DNA from: Paracoccaceae bacterium
Lineage (GTDB): Bacteria > Pseudomonadota > Alphaproteobacteria > Rhodobacterales > Rhodobacteraceae
Direction: 5' to 3'
Length of the DNA stretch: 64,000 nucleotides
NCBI GenBank assembly: GCA_022448245.1
Contig: JAKVCO010000016.1
Location: 1 to 64,000 of the forward strand
Both the position numbers and the translations under genes were made by a program. Of the stretch, positions 17,592-27,563 are shown piece after piece. Numbering within the stretch: the first letter of the stretch is position 1; each line of letters starts with the position of its first letter. The notes below the pieces were generated by a model. The model worked only from the letters and a program-made list of their open reading frames with translations, ran no database searches and was not told the origin of the DNA.

Positions 17592-18540
17592 GCCGCCTCG
17601 CCTGTAGGGCCCGTGCACAGGATCGAGCAGTCTTTTTGCAGCGCCATGAGCATTGCCCGCATGCGCCGGTTTTCCGAATGCACCAGGTAGATCCCGTGCC
17701 GGGGAAAGACGGCTTGGGGAAGGATGTGCACGAGCTCGGATTTCTGCACGGCCTCTGCGGCGATGAAATCGAGCATCCGGATTACGCCCAACCCCTGCAC
17801 CGCTGCATCGACCAGATAGGCTCCGAGATTGGAGTTAAGGGCAGGCTAAAAATCAATCTCGGCCTTCTTGCCGGCATAGTCGACGGCCCACGTCGCCCGA
17901 CGGTCGGCGCCGTAGTGGAGGAGGTCGTGATCTTTGAGGTCGCAGGGTTCTGTGATCGGCCCTCTCTTCTCCAGGTAAGACGGTCTGGCAAAGAGGCAGA
18001 CCGTGGTTTCCCCAAATTTGATGTGGCTTAGTCCGCCCCAATCCTGAGAGGTGATCCGCACGGCGAGGTCATAGTTCTCGCGGTCCAGATCGACGGTGCG
18101 GTCTTCGAAGCCGACGGTCAGATCAATCTCGGGGTGCTCTTGCATGAAGGCGTAGAACGTGGGCTTGTGGAACGACATGCCGAATTCGAGTGGCACCCTT
18201 ACCCGCAAAGGGCTGCTCAGGGGCGCGACGTGTGCATGAAATCGAAATCGAAGTCGTCGGCATCTGCCACCATGGCGAGCGCACGCTGATAGAGTTCTTG
18301 TCCTGCTTTGGTGACCTCCCAGTTGCGCGGCTGACGGTCTACCAGCTTGATATCATAGCGATCTTCGAGCTGTTGGAGCCTGCGGCTCACCGCAGATTTC
18401 GCAATGCCCAGCGCGTCCGCAGCGCGGGTAATACTGCCTTCATCAACGACTGAGACAAACAGCCTGAGGTCTTCGATATGTCCAATTTCCACGTTCTCAT
18501 TTTGTGATCTCTGCGGCCACATTTTTTGAGAATATTCCAC
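17588..18540 (-). pseudogene. LysR-family regulator, broken by a frameshift and a nonsense codon
   Basis: Three pieces together cover one full LysR protein. 18217-18540 encodes the helix-turn-helix (LRLFVSVVDEGSITRAADALGIAKSAVSRRLQQLEDRY). The frame then shifts between about 18230 and 18245, since the effector domain (RVRVPLEFGMSFHKPTFYAFM) continues in another frame. Within this frame a TAG at 17846-17848 follows EIDF; the same frame reads on as PALNSNLGAYLVDAAVQGLGVIRML and ends at 17588. With two lesions it is very unlikely to make a working regulator. It is divergent from the secreted-protein gene at 18592, its likely former target. Confidence 0.88.
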
Positions 18541-18591
18541 AAATAGGCAACGGGTAGGTTCCTTGGCATCGTAACAAACCCCAAGAAAATC

Positions 18592-19778
18592 ATGTCCTCT
18601 TCCAAGACCCTGCTGAGCTCAACAGCGATCATTCTAGCCAGCGTGGGTGCGCCCTCGCGTTCGATACCGAGAACACTCTCTTCGTGGGCGACGGCAAGGC
18701 GGGACTCGTGCATGCTTTTGACCTCAGCGGCGCCGTCACCGACCAATCTGACTACCAATTGGGCCGCGCTCAGACCTTTGAGGGCCGCACGATCTTCAAC
18801 CACCTCGACATGGAAATCGCCGCTATGCTCGGCGTGGCGCCCGGCGACGTGGTCATCAACGATATGGCCGTTCACAAACCCTTGAAGCAGGTCGTCCTGT
18901 CGGTGCATCGCGGCGAAGGTACTGAGGCCGAGGCGGTGATCGTTGCTGTCAAACAAGGTGGGCTGGAGCTTGTCGATCTCGAGGCCGCTGACAATTCCTC
19001 AATCTCTGTGGGCCCGGTGCCGACGGCAGAGGCGTTGGAGTTTGGTCAACCGTGCAACACGCTCGCGATTACGGACATCGATTCCTACAACGGTGAGCTT
19101 CTGGTCGCTGGCGTCTCCAACGAGGAGTTCAGCTCAAAACTGCGCCGCATTCCGTTCCCGTTCACCAACGAGGTCAGCACCTCGTCGATCAAGATCTGGC
19201 ATGCCGTTCACGCGCGGTATGAAACCGGCGCGCTGATCATCTCGCAGACCGTTGCCGAGATCGACGGAGAGCCGACGCTGATCGCGATCTACGCTTGTAC
19301 CCAAATCGTGAAGATCCCGCTGTCGGAGCTCACGGATGGCGCAGATGTGCGTGGCACCATGATCGATGAGATGGGCTTTGGGAACACGCCGCTCGACATC
19401 GTGCCCTACTTGAACGCGTGGGACGGGACGAGCCATGTAGTCGTCACGAACACCAACCGCTCTGCCAGGTCGCTCAACATTGAAGCGATCGGTGCCGCGG
19501 AAGACATGCCCTATGGCGAAGGCGTGCAGCCTGTCTTCTCGGTCGCTGGGGTTTATCAGTTCCCGCTTCCGATGAGAGGTACATTGCACCTCGACACGAT
19601 CGACGAAACCTATGCAGTCGTTGTGCGGCGTAGCCCCGAAGACGTACGCAACATCCAGCTTCCCACGCTGGCGATGCCGTTCTTCTTCGACCGGGTCGAC
19701 CACGTTGTGGAGATGAACTGGAGCGATGCGCCTGATCCCTTGGGCTACAAGTCCGCGCCTTCTCTCGAGTACAACTGA
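18592..19778 (+). pseudogene. Secreted beta-propeller-like protein of unknown function, frameshifted after the signal peptide
   Basis: The ATG at 18592 opens a signal peptide (SKTLLSSTAIILASVGA), but the frame that continues the protein (ALAFDTENTLFVGDGKAGLVHAFDLSG) is a different one, so about one base is missing or added near 18645-18655. From 18684 on, 364 residues are open. Repeated short beta-strand blocks (GELLVAGVSNEEF, SHVVVTNTNRSA, YAVVVRRSPEDV) suggest a propeller fold; no catalytic motif is recognised. The TGA overlaps the ATG of the next secreted protein (TGATG), so the two formed a coupled pair. The long intact remainder means a recent mutation or a sequence error. Confidence 0.65.
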
Positions 19779-20845
19779 TGAGAACCCTTCACCAACTGAC
19801 GCAGCAGGCTTTGCTTGCCGCGTTCATCGCTCTCCCCACCTTCGCGTGGGCGCAGATCGGGGCCGCCTACGAGGGTGAGGTTTTGACGATCACCGGCTTG
19901 TCCCCGAGCACCCATGCGGAGCTGCTGGCCGACCCCGATGGGCGCGCGCCTGCGGTGGCGGTTCCCGCGCTTGAGGCTTTGACGCAACCCAAGCTCGCAG
20001 GATTTGCCCCATCGCAAGCTATCCTTCCAGCGAACACCCTGCGCGTCTACCTGCACTTCTCGGAACCGATGGCGCGCGGCCAGCTGCGCGATGCGGTTCG
20101 CTTGTACCGCGCCGATGGCTCGCAAGTGTCGAGCCCTTTCCTGACGCTCGGGCCTGAGCTTTGGGACACCTCCCAGACCCGCGCGACGCTGCTACTCGAC
20201 CCCGGGCGGATCAAGCAGGGCGTTGGGCCTAACACGAATGATGGCGCGCCTTTGGAAAAAGGTGGGAGCTATCAGCTAATCGTGGCTGGCCGCATGAAGG
20301 GCGCGGAGGGGATTGTGCTGGGCACCGATGCCACCGTCGCCTTTCGGGTGCGGCCGCCGGAGCGCAGGGCCATTGATCCTGAGGATTGGCAGATGCTCAC
20401 CCCCCCAGCGGGAAGCCACGCGCCCGTCACTCTGGCCTTTGCGCGCATCATGGATACCGGCGCTGTGCGGCGGTTGATCACCCTTCTGGATCCAACGGGG
20501 GCTCCTGTGGCGGGTGTCGTTGAAACCGATGGTGGCGGGTGGAGCTTCACCTCTCATACCGCTTGGACAAAGGGGCGGTATTCTCTGGTCATTGATCCAG
20601 AGCTTGAGGACGTCTCCGGCAACACACCCGGCGTACCCTTCGATGCGAAAGCGTGGAAAATAGGGACCGTTCAATCGCCCCTAAGTCTTCCCGTGAATAT
20701 CGTCAGACATCCCTCAAGCGCGCGCCAAATGGGACGCCGTGCTTGTAATTCACCTCAGCTAAGCGCAACCCTTACGTCCAAAGAGGGTGCCCGCGTTCAA
20801 AGCAGGGCGACGCGACAAAGAACGATACGATCCAGGGAGTTCGCC
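19778..20845 (+). CDS. Secreted Ig-like-domain protein without its own stop codon
   Basis: The ATG at 19778 starts a signal peptide (HQLTQQALLAAFIALPTFAWAQ). The mature part has two Ig-like segments: one around residues 85-190 (YLHFSEPMARGQLRDAVRLY) and one around 215-300 (APVTLAFARIMDTGAVRRLI, ending in ELEDVSGNTPGVPFDA), a layout seen in bacterial SbsA-type Ig domains. The recognisable protein ends near 20700, but no stop follows and the frame runs without interruption into the alcohol dehydrogenase at 20846. The part 20705-20845 has low-complexity, non-protein-like sequence, so I read it as an intergenic region that lacks a stop after loss of the original one. Function unknown. Confidence 0.6.
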
Positions 20846-21886
20846 ATGAGCGCTGAAACCATGTCGGCCGCATTCTATCGCGGTGACCGAACCTTTTCTG
20901 TTGAGCGCATTGCGGTGCCGACCCCGGGCGAAGGCGAAGTGACTATCCGCGTTGCCTATTGCGGGATCTGCGGTACGGACATGCATGTCTATCACGGCAA
21001 TATGGACGCGCGCGTCGGGTTCGAGCGGATCATCGGTCACGAGATGTCAGGCGTTCTGCATGCCCTGGGCGATGGCGTGTCAGAGTTCCAGCCCGGACAG
21101 CACGTTGTTGTGCGCCCGCTGGATCCCGGCGAGGACAATCCTGCCACGCGCGCCGGCTACCCTCATATCTCGCATAACCTGAAGTTCCTGGGCCTCGATA
21201 CACAGGGAGCCATGCAGGAATATTGGACGGTGCCTGCGCACACGATCCACGTGCTGCCGACCGAGCTGCGCCTCGATCATGCGGCCCTGATCGAGCCGGT
21301 CGCCGTGGCGTGCCATGACGTGCGCCTATCTGAGCTGCAGCCCGGTGAGGACGTCGTGGTAATCGGCAGCGGCCCCATTGGCATTCTGGTTGCGATGGTC
21401 GCGCAAGCGGCCGGAGGCAATGTGCTGATTTCCGAAGTGAATGAACGTCGCCTCGGTGTGGCCCGGGCGCTGGGTTTTGACACCGTAAACCCTTCCGAAA
21501 CCGATCTTGCCGCGCACGTGTCCGAGCGAACCGGCGGCAAAGGCGCGGAAGTGGTATTTGAAGTCTCAGGCTCCCAGCCGGGCGTGGATGCGATGACAAC
21601 CGTGGCTGCGGCGCGCGCGCGGATCGTGATGGTCGCGATCCATGCCCAGAAGCCTCAGGTCGATATGTTCCAGTTCTTCTGGCGCGAGCTCAAACTGATC
21701 GGCGCGCGGGTTTACGAGCCGGAGGACTACGAGAAGGCGATCGAACTCGTCGCCAATGACAAGGTGGGTGCTGAGACGATCATCACTGATGTCAGCCCGC
21801 TCAGTGAGATTCAGGCGGCCTTCGAGGCGCTCGATTCCAATCCTACTGCGATGAAGAGCCTTATCAAAGTAGGAGAGATCACATGA
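20846..21886 (+). CDS. Zinc-dependent alcohol (polyol/sugar) dehydrogenase, MDR family
   Basis: A 346-residue medium-chain dehydrogenase. Catalytic-zinc ligands are visible (CGICGTDMHVYHG, then GHEMSG and EPVAVACHD), as is the nucleotide-binding turn VIGSGPIGILVA. The four Cys of the structural zinc lobe are missing; the place reads PLDPGEDNPATRAGYPH, which some sugar dehydrogenases of the family also show. The ATG at 20846 has the ribosome site AGGGAG nine bases upstream, which argues for an independent start despite the open frame from the previous gene. It overlaps the SDR gene as ATGA, so the two likely act in one sugar or sugar-acid pathway. Confidence 0.87.
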   Translation: MSAETMSAAFYRGDRTFSVERIAVPTPGEGEVTIRVAYCGICGTDMHVYHGNMDARVGFERIIGHEMSGVLHALGDGVSEFQPGQHVVVRPLDPGEDNPATRAGYPHISHNLKFLGLDTQGAMQEYWTVPAHTIHVLPTELRLDHAALIEPVAVACHDVRLSELQPGEDVVVIGSGPIGILVAMVAQAAGGNVLISEVNERRLGVARALGFDTVNPSETDLAAHVSERTGGKGAEVVFEVSGSQPGVDAMTTVAAARARIVMVAIHAQKPQVDMFQFFWRELKLIGARVYEPEDYEKAIELVANDKVGAETIITDVSPLSEIQAAFEALDSNPTAMKSLIKVGEIT

Positions 21887-22653
21887 GCGTTCTAGGATCC
21901 TTCGACCTCACCGGTAAAACAGCCCTCGTTACGGGCTGCAAACGCGGTATTGGCCGCGCCATGGCAGAAGCATTGGCCGAGGCCGGCGCGGACATTGTGG
22001 GTGTAAGCGCTTCGCTCGAAACAGAGGGCAGCGCGGTCGAAAAATCAGTGCAGGCTCTCGGGCGACGCTTCAAAGCGTACCAATGCGATTTCAGTGATCG
22101 CGCGGCGCTAACCGAGTTCATCGGTCAGCTGGCGGCAGATGGTGTGGCGCCCGACATCCTCGTCAACAACGCGGGCACGATTAAACGCGCGCCCGCTGCT
22201 GAACATGGCGATGACCTCTGGGATCAGGTGATCGACGTGAACCTGTCTTCGCAGTTTATCCTGTCGCGGGAGATCGGCCGCGGCATGGTCGAGCGTGGCC
22301 ATGGAAAGATCATCTTCACGGCATCTCTGCTGACGTTTCAGGGCGGCATCACCGTCCCCGGCTACGCGGCTTCCAAAGGTGGTCTGGGACAGTTGACCAA
22401 GGCGTTGGCGAACGAATGGGCGGGCAAAGGTGTCAATGTGAACGCCATCGCGCCGGGCTATATCGCCACCGACAACACCCAAGCCCTGCAGGACGATGCG
22501 GCCCGCTCGAAGTCTATCCTCGAGCGCATTCCGCAAGGCCGTTGGGGCAAGCCGCAAGACTTTGCCGGACCAACCGTGTTCCTTGCCTCAGCAGCCTCTG
22601 ACTACGTCAACGGAGAGATCCTCGTCGTTGATGGCGGATGGATGGGGCGCTAG
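21883..22653 (+). CDS. kduD: SDR-family 2-deoxy-D-gluconate 3-dehydrogenase-like protein
   Basis: A 256-residue short-chain dehydrogenase with the NAD(P) motif TGCKRGIGRAMAEAL near residues 16-30, NNAG near 90 and the catalytic YAASKGG near 155. The sequence ILVNNAGTIKRAPAAEH and VPGYAASKGGLGQLTKALANEWAGKGVNVNAIAPGYI is KduD-like, an enzyme of 2-keto-3-deoxygluconate-type sugar-acid catabolism. Coupled by ATGA to the dehydrogenase in front. No kinase or aldolase is nearby, so the exact substrate is open. The 3' end overlaps the remnant response-regulator frame on the other strand. Confidence 0.8.
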   Translation: MSVLGSFDLTGKTALVTGCKRGIGRAMAEALAEAGADIVGVSASLETEGSAVEKSVQALGRRFKAYQCDFSDRAALTEFIGQLAADGVAPDILVNNAGTIKRAPAAEHGDDLWDQVIDVNLSSQFILSREIGRGMVERGHGKIIFTASLLTFQGGITVPGYAASKGGLGQLTKALANEWAGKGVNVNAIAPGYIATDNTQALQDDAARSKSILERIPQGRWGKPQDFAGPTVFLASAASDYVNGEILVVDGGWMGR

Positions 22654-23064
22654 CGGCGCCGACCAGAGAGCTCTGTCTGGCCGCCTCGTAGGTGCGGCCA
22701 GACGCCAGAACCGCCGCAATAAGTTCGCTCGGCAGGGACGGCTTGCTGCACACCATGGCGCCCTGGAAGGGCGTGAGTTCTTCAATTTCAGCATGGCCGG
22801 AATGGAAGACGACTGGCGTGCCAGCGGCGATCAGTTCGTGCGCCAGATCAAGCGATAGCCCGTCCGGCACCCGCAGATCGAGCACGGCACAGTCAGGCCT
22901 AAGCGCGGCCAAATCGAGGGCTTCTCAAATTGTGCGGGCAATGAAGGTATCTTTGGCGCCAGCGGCCAGAAATCCTCTTCAATGGCGAGAGCGACAAGAA
23001 ACTCATCCTCCAGGATAAGGATCGAGAGCCCCTCCAAAGGCGCGTTGTGTGCCCGCTGTACCAC
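22607..23064 (-). pseudogene. Response-regulator receiver domain, broken by frameshift and stop
   Basis: The first part (LSILILEDEFLVALAIEED) has the acidic pocket of a receiver. After this the correct frame is GFLAAGAKDTFIARTI, reached only by a shift near 22975, then a TGA at 22925-22927 interrupts it, and the same frame resumes as EALDLAALRPDCAVLDLRVPDGLSLDLAHELI with the phosphoacceptor Asp and ends with the conserved Lys (CSKPS). It lies 8 bases behind the HWE kinase gene, so it was its cognate single-domain output regulator. Two lesions make it non-functional unless the sequence is in error. Confidence 0.82.
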
Positions 23065-23072
23065 GCCCCCTC

Positions 23073-26000
23073 CTATGTCAGCGTGAGAGAGAATTTCACC
23101 AAGACACCTTGGTCCGTGAACGTACGTTCATAAGATCCGCCAAGCTGCTGCGCTGCGCCTTGCAAGAGGCTCGATCCAAAGCCCGAAGTTGCGTCCTCTG
23201 GTACCGAAAAATTCGGAACGGTTTCTTCCCAAATGAAGTTCGTCAGCCCATCAGGGTCAGCGCGCCAGGCCAGGCGCACCCCGCCGCTGGGTTTGGAGAG
23301 CGCACCGTACTTGAAGGCATTGGTGGTCATCTCGTGAATGATCATTGTCAGCGTGTTGAGGGTATCGCCGCCCAGGGTGACGTCCGGGCCTTCCTTGATG
23401 AAGCTCTGTTTGACGACATGAGGCATGACGATCGTGTCGATCAGTTCGGTGATCTGCACCTCGTCAAACGAGGCCTTCTTGCGCGCCAGGTCATAGACGC
23501 GCGCAAGCGACGTGATGCGACCGGCAAGTTCGTCGGCCATCTTCACACGACTGTCGTACCGCTTGGGGGCAAGACGAACGAGCGAGCTCACCACCGCGAA
23601 GAGGTTTTTGATCCGGTGGCTCATCTCCCGGATCATCAACTCGCGGCGTTCGTTGAAGTTGGTGACATCGGTGATGTCGATCGTGGGTCCCACGACCTGT
23701 GTGGTGCCGTCGCGGGATGTGTAGGGCGTGCCGTGCGAGCGGATCCACCGGGTCTCGTCGCCCGGTAGCATCACGCGGAAATCGATCTCGTAGTCACTTT
23801 CCGTCTCAATCGCGTGGCTGAGCACCTCAGCAATGTTACGTTGGTCGTCTGGATGAATGTTGGTGAGCCATTCTGCCATGGGCATGCGGCCTGACTTTGG
23901 CACGTTGCACTGCTCTGACAGCGTTTGATCAATGACGACTTCGTCTTTCTCCGCATCCATTTCGGCAAGGCCCATCCGACCCACCTGCATCGCCAGCGCG
24001 AGCCTGTTTTTCTCCAGCTCGAGCTGCTGACGCAGGTCGGCTTCTTGCGAGATGTCCGTCAGCGCAATGGTGGCGCCTTCCACGGTGCCATCCTTGCAGA
24101 AGTAAGGCGTGATACGCGTGAAGTAGGACGACCCTTCCTTGCCCGGCATGCTGGTGCTGGTTGTCTCACTAAAGACATCGCGGCTTTTCATGACGCTGAT
24201 GGTCTCTTTGGCCAGATCGGCGCCTTCAAGCCCGAGATTGAACTCGTTCAAGAAGCGGCCCTTGTCGGTCTGCTTGATGGGCAAAACGGCGCCCGCGGCT
24301 TCAGTGATTTGACGAATGCGCAGGGAGCGGTCCACAACGAGCATGGCGAGGCTCGCCGAACGCTGGAAATTGTCGAGGTCGGCATTAGCTAGCGTCAGCT
24401 CGTCGATCTTATTCTTGAGCTTTTCGTTGGCGGTGGTGAGCTCCTCGTTTTCCGATTGAAGCTCCTCGTTCATGGACATCATTTCTTCGTTAGAACTTTT
24501 CAGTTCCTCATTGGCTGTCCCGACCTCTTCCATCCTGTCTTTGAGCTGTCGCTGCGTTTGGCTCAGCTTGTCCTGCAGGTCTGAAATGCGCTGATCGCCT
24601 GAAACCGGAGGCACGGCGTAGCGTTTGATCGTCGGTTGCAACTGGTCCTTCATCGCAAAGATGATCGCCACTGTTCCATCCCGCATAGGGTGCGCGATGA
24701 CATCCGTACGCGCGACACCGAACGGCGCCCGCACTTTGACATCTTCAAGCGCCTGCCGGTCGCCGGTTTTGAGCACCTTTGCATGAAGCTCGGTGGCGAC
24801 GTCCTTCAAACCTTGGCGCAGCAAACTATAGAGATCCCGCTCTTCTCCCGGACGCGTCACGAGGAAGAGGCCGAGTTCGCCCGAGCTGCCGATGACGCGG
24901 CCATCAGCGGAGACCTGAACGAAGGGTGGCGCGTATTCCTGATAGATCTCTTCATGTGCTGGAAGGCTCTGATGCCCGGGGAAATCCTGCTCCACAGCCA
25001 TGCGCCGCTGCGTCGCCTGCTGACTGCGCCGCGCCATCGACTGGCCCAGCGGCATGTGCAAATGCACGCGGCGGCCATTCTCCACCCTCTGGAACAGGCG
25101 CGCGCCCTGATCGACGTCTGAAAAGAGGCCAGTTTGGCGCGTGATACTTTCCAAGTTGCCAAGAAACAGATGCCCATCAGCCCGCAGGCTGAAATACAGC
25201 ACCGGGAAGAGTTCGACCTGCAAATCGTCTCTCAGGTAGATCAACAGATTGCGGCACGAGATCAGATCAATTTTCGAGAATGGTGGGTGCTGGATGATGT
25301 TGTGCTGCGAAAACCGCACCATGTGCCGGATGCTGGTGTCGATCTCGAAATGGCCGTCCGAGGCGTGCGTGTACTCCTGCTGGTAGGTCTTTGGCAGTTC
25401 GTCATAGTCATTGAGCAGATAGACCCCCCGCCGTGCTCGGGTGAGCATCTCTTCGTCAATGTCAGTGGCAAAGATTTGGATGAGGGGGCGCTTGCCCAGC
25501 TCCCTGCAGGTCCTGTCGACCAACATCGCGATGGAATAAGCTTCTTGCCCGCTTGAACAGCCGGGCACCCAAATCCGGACTTCGTCGGCGTCATCGGCTT
25601 TCTCGATCATCGGTTTGATGACCTTCGCGCGCATCACCTCGAAATGTTCCCAATCGCGGAAGAACGAGGTGATGTTGATGAGGAAATCCTTCGCAAGCGC
25701 GGCGCGTTCGTCGAGGTTGTCTTCAAGGAATGTGAGGTAGTCGCCCAGGTGCGTCAGCTCACAGATTTGCATCCGACGCTTCAGCCGGCGCAACAGCATC
25801 GAAGGTTTGTAGCCGGAAAAGTCGTTGCCGGTTGTCTTAGAGATCAGCTCGAAAATCCGGGCTAGTGCTTCCTGTGTCCCGCCGGTCTCATCGCCTTGGT
25901 CGAGGTCGGGCCAGTCGGGATCCTGATGTCCTTCGAAATATCCGAGAAGCCTTGGGATGATCTCTTCAGCAGGCAGCGTGAAGTCGATCATCTTGGTCGA

Positions 26001-26522
26001 GATCGCCGAAAAAGGCATGCCGTCGTAGCGCGCTTCTTCGGGGCTTTGCACAGCGATCACGCCGCCAAGGTCCTTGGCGATCTCAATGCCTGCGGTGCCA
26101 TCTGCGCCGGTGCCCGAAAGGATGACGCAGGCGCATTTTTCACGCTGCGCCGACGCCAGTGAGCCGAAAAAGAGATCGATGGGTCGCCGCACACCGCGAG
26201 GTTGCTTGGACTCTCTGAGGCAAAAGTGCCCATCCTCTATAATGAGGCTGCGACCGGGTGGAATGACATGCAGGACGTCGACATCGATGGGGTCGCCATC
26301 CTTGATCTGCCGCACTTCAACTTGGGTTTTGCGGGAGAGTAGCTCCACCATGACGCTTTCATGGTTGGGGTCGAAATGCATGACCAGAACATAGGCAATC
26401 CCCTGACCGGGCACCATTTTGCGAAACATGCTGGTGACGGCTTCGAGTCCTCTGGCGGAGGCGCCAATGCCGATGACAGGAAAATCTACCTGCGCGCTGA
26501 TGTTCGGACCTAGCTCTTCCAT
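23073..26522 (-). CDS. CheB-CheR-PAS-HWE histidine kinase fusion protein
   Basis: About 1149 residues. Order: CheB-like methylesterase (GIGASARGLEAV with the active Ser, MHFDPNHES, SGTGADGT) at about 15-190; CheR methyltransferase (MLLRRLKRRMQI, WVPGCSSGQEAYSIAML, RNLLIYL) at 230-480; a long coiled coil (EELKSSNEEMMSMNEELQSENEELTTANEKLKNK) near 640-700; two PAS regions; and a C-terminal HWE/HisKA_2 kinase (REMSHRIKNLFAVVSSLVRL, later a W-E-E pair and GFGSSLLQ). The usual GASAGG of CheB reads GASARG. The ATG at 26522 is chosen; a start at 26594 with GAGAGGTG just before it is possible. Such proteins signal through small response regulators, here broken next door. Confidence 0.9.
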   Translation of the reverse strand: MEELGPNISAQVDFPVIGIGASARGLEAVTSMFRKMVPGQGIAYVLVMHFDPNHESVMVELLSRKTQVEVRQIKDGDPIDVDVLHVIPPGRSLIIEDGHFCLRESKQPRGVRRPIDLFFGSLASAQREKCACVILSGTGADGTAGIEIAKDLGGVIAVQSPEEARYDGMPFSAISTKMIDFTLPAEEIIPRLLGYFEGHQDPDWPDLDQGDETGGTQEALARIFELISKTTGNDFSGYKPSMLLRRLKRRMQICELTHLGDYLTFLEDNLDERAALAKDFLINITSFFRDWEHFEVMRAKVIKPMIEKADDADEVRIWVPGCSSGQEAYSIAMLVDRTCRELGKRPLIQIFATDIDEEMLTRARRGVYLLNDYDELPKTYQQEYTHASDGHFEIDTSIRHMVRFSQHNIIQHPPFSKIDLISCRNLLIYLRDDLQVELFPVLYFSLRADGHLFLGNLESITRQTGLFSDVDQGARLFQRVENGRRVHLHMPLGQSMARRSQQATQRRMAVEQDFPGHQSLPAHEEIYQEYAPPFVQVSADGRVIGSSGELGLFLVTRPGEERDLYSLLRQGLKDVATELHAKVLKTGDRQALEDVKVRAPFGVARTDVIAHPMRDGTVAIIFAMKDQLQPTIKRYAVPPVSGDQRISDLQDKLSQTQRQLKDRMEEVGTANEELKSSNEEMMSMNEELQSENEELTTANEKLKNKIDELTLANADLDNFQRSASLAMLVVDRSLRIRQITEAAGAVLPIKQTDKGRFLNEFNLGLEGADLAKETISVMKSRDVFSETTSTSMPGKEGSSYFTRITPYFCKDGTVEGATIALTDISQEADLRQQLELEKNRLALAMQVGRMGLAEMDAEKDEVVIDQTLSEQCNVPKSGRMPMAEWLTNIHPDDQRNIAEVLSHAIETESDYEIDFRVMLPGDETRWIRSHGTPYTSRDGTTQVVGPTIDITDVTNFNERRELMIREMSHRIKNLFAVVSSLVRLAPKRYDSRVKMADELAGRITSLARVYDLARKKASFDEVQITELIDTIVMPHVVKQSFIKEGPDVTLGGDTLNTLTMIIHEMTTNAFKYGALSKPSGGVRLAWRADPDGLTNFIWEETVPNFSVPEDATSGFGSSLLQGAAQQLGGSYERTFTDQGVLVKFSLTLT

Positions 26523-26739
26523 CTGGCTCTGAGCGTACAATTCTGAGTTGAGTGTGCCGCGCATCAGACAAGCGGGCAACAGATATGTTTTCATCACCTC
26601 TCAAAGCGGAAGACATCGTTGCCGGAGCGTTCGCACCTTGCCGGAACGCGCAACGCCCCACCCGGCGCCTGCAAACGGCTCTTCCCTCTCTTTGCGGCTT
26701 CGCGATACTCAGACCGGACCGAAAGAGTGAGGATTGAAG

Positions 26740-27555
26740 ATGTCGCGTGATTGGGACGACGCCTACGCCAACATGGCTCACATCCCTAACGGGGCAGAGA
26801 TCGCCGCCGCCTGGCCCGGCCAAGCGGATGCCTTTCGGGAAAAAACCAAAGCCGAACTCGGAGTCGCCTATGGCGCTAAGCCACGGCAAGCATTTGACCT
26901 TTTCCTCCCAGAGGGGGAGCCGAAGGGCCTCGTGGTTGTCATTCATGGCGGCTATTGGATGCGCTTTGGGCGCGAAGACTTCAGCCAATTGGCGCAGGGT
27001 GCAGTGGCGCGTGGCTATGCCGCTTGCGTGCCCAGCTACACTCTGGCGCCGGAAGTTCGGATTGCCGACATCACCGCCGAGATGACCGCGGCCGTCGAAC
27101 ACGCCGCCGTGCTGGTTGAAGGCCCGATTTTCCTGACGGGGCATTCGGCAGGCGCGCATTTGGCCTTCCGGCTCATGTGCGAAGACAGCGCGCTGTCCGA
27201 TGCAGTTTTGTCACGTGTGAGCGGCGTCACCGGGATTGGGGGCGTGTACGACCTCCGGCCCCTCATGCTCACAGAGCTGAACGCCACCCTCCACATTGAT
27301 GAGACGGAAGCCCTGTCAGAGAGCCCGGTCCTGCTGCGCCCCAAGGTAGATGTTCCGATTGCGGTCTGGGTCGGCGCTGCGGAGCGACCGGAGTTCGTTC
27401 GCCAAAGCCGGGTTATGACAATGATGTGGGACGGGCTCGGCGCGGAAGTGACGCTTGTCGAGGATGAAGGCCGGCACCATTTCGACGTAATCGACGGCCT
27501 GCTTGAAGCCCACTCGCCTCTCATGGCAACTGTGCTGGACGATCAGGAGCCCTAG
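26740..27555 (+). CDS. Alpha/beta hydrolase, probable kynurenine formamidase
   Basis: A 271-residue alpha/beta hydrolase. The oxyanion-hole motif HGGYW is near residue 72, the nucleophile elbow GHSAGAH near 137 and the catalytic His in EGRHHFDVIDGL near 247. The ATG at 26740 has GTGAGGA just upstream; an in-frame TTG at 26734 is less likely. HGGYW-type esterases of this kind act as N-formylkynurenine formamidases in several organisms, and the gene lies 8 bases before kynureninase, which supports that role. It is unrelated to the metal-dependent KynB family. Confidence 0.78.
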   Translation: MSRDWDDAYANMAHIPNGAEIAAAWPGQADAFREKTKAELGVAYGAKPRQAFDLFLPEGEPKGLVVVIHGGYWMRFGREDFSQLAQGAVARGYAACVPSYTLAPEVRIADITAEMTAAVEHAAVLVEGPIFLTGHSAGAHLAFRLMCEDSALSDAVLSRVSGVTGIGGVYDLRPLMLTELNATLHIDETEALSESPVLLRPKVDVPIAVWVGAAERPEFVRQSRVMTMMWDGLGAEVTLVEDEGRHHFDVIDGLLEAHSPLMATVLDDQEP

Positions 27556-27563
27556 TTCACACC

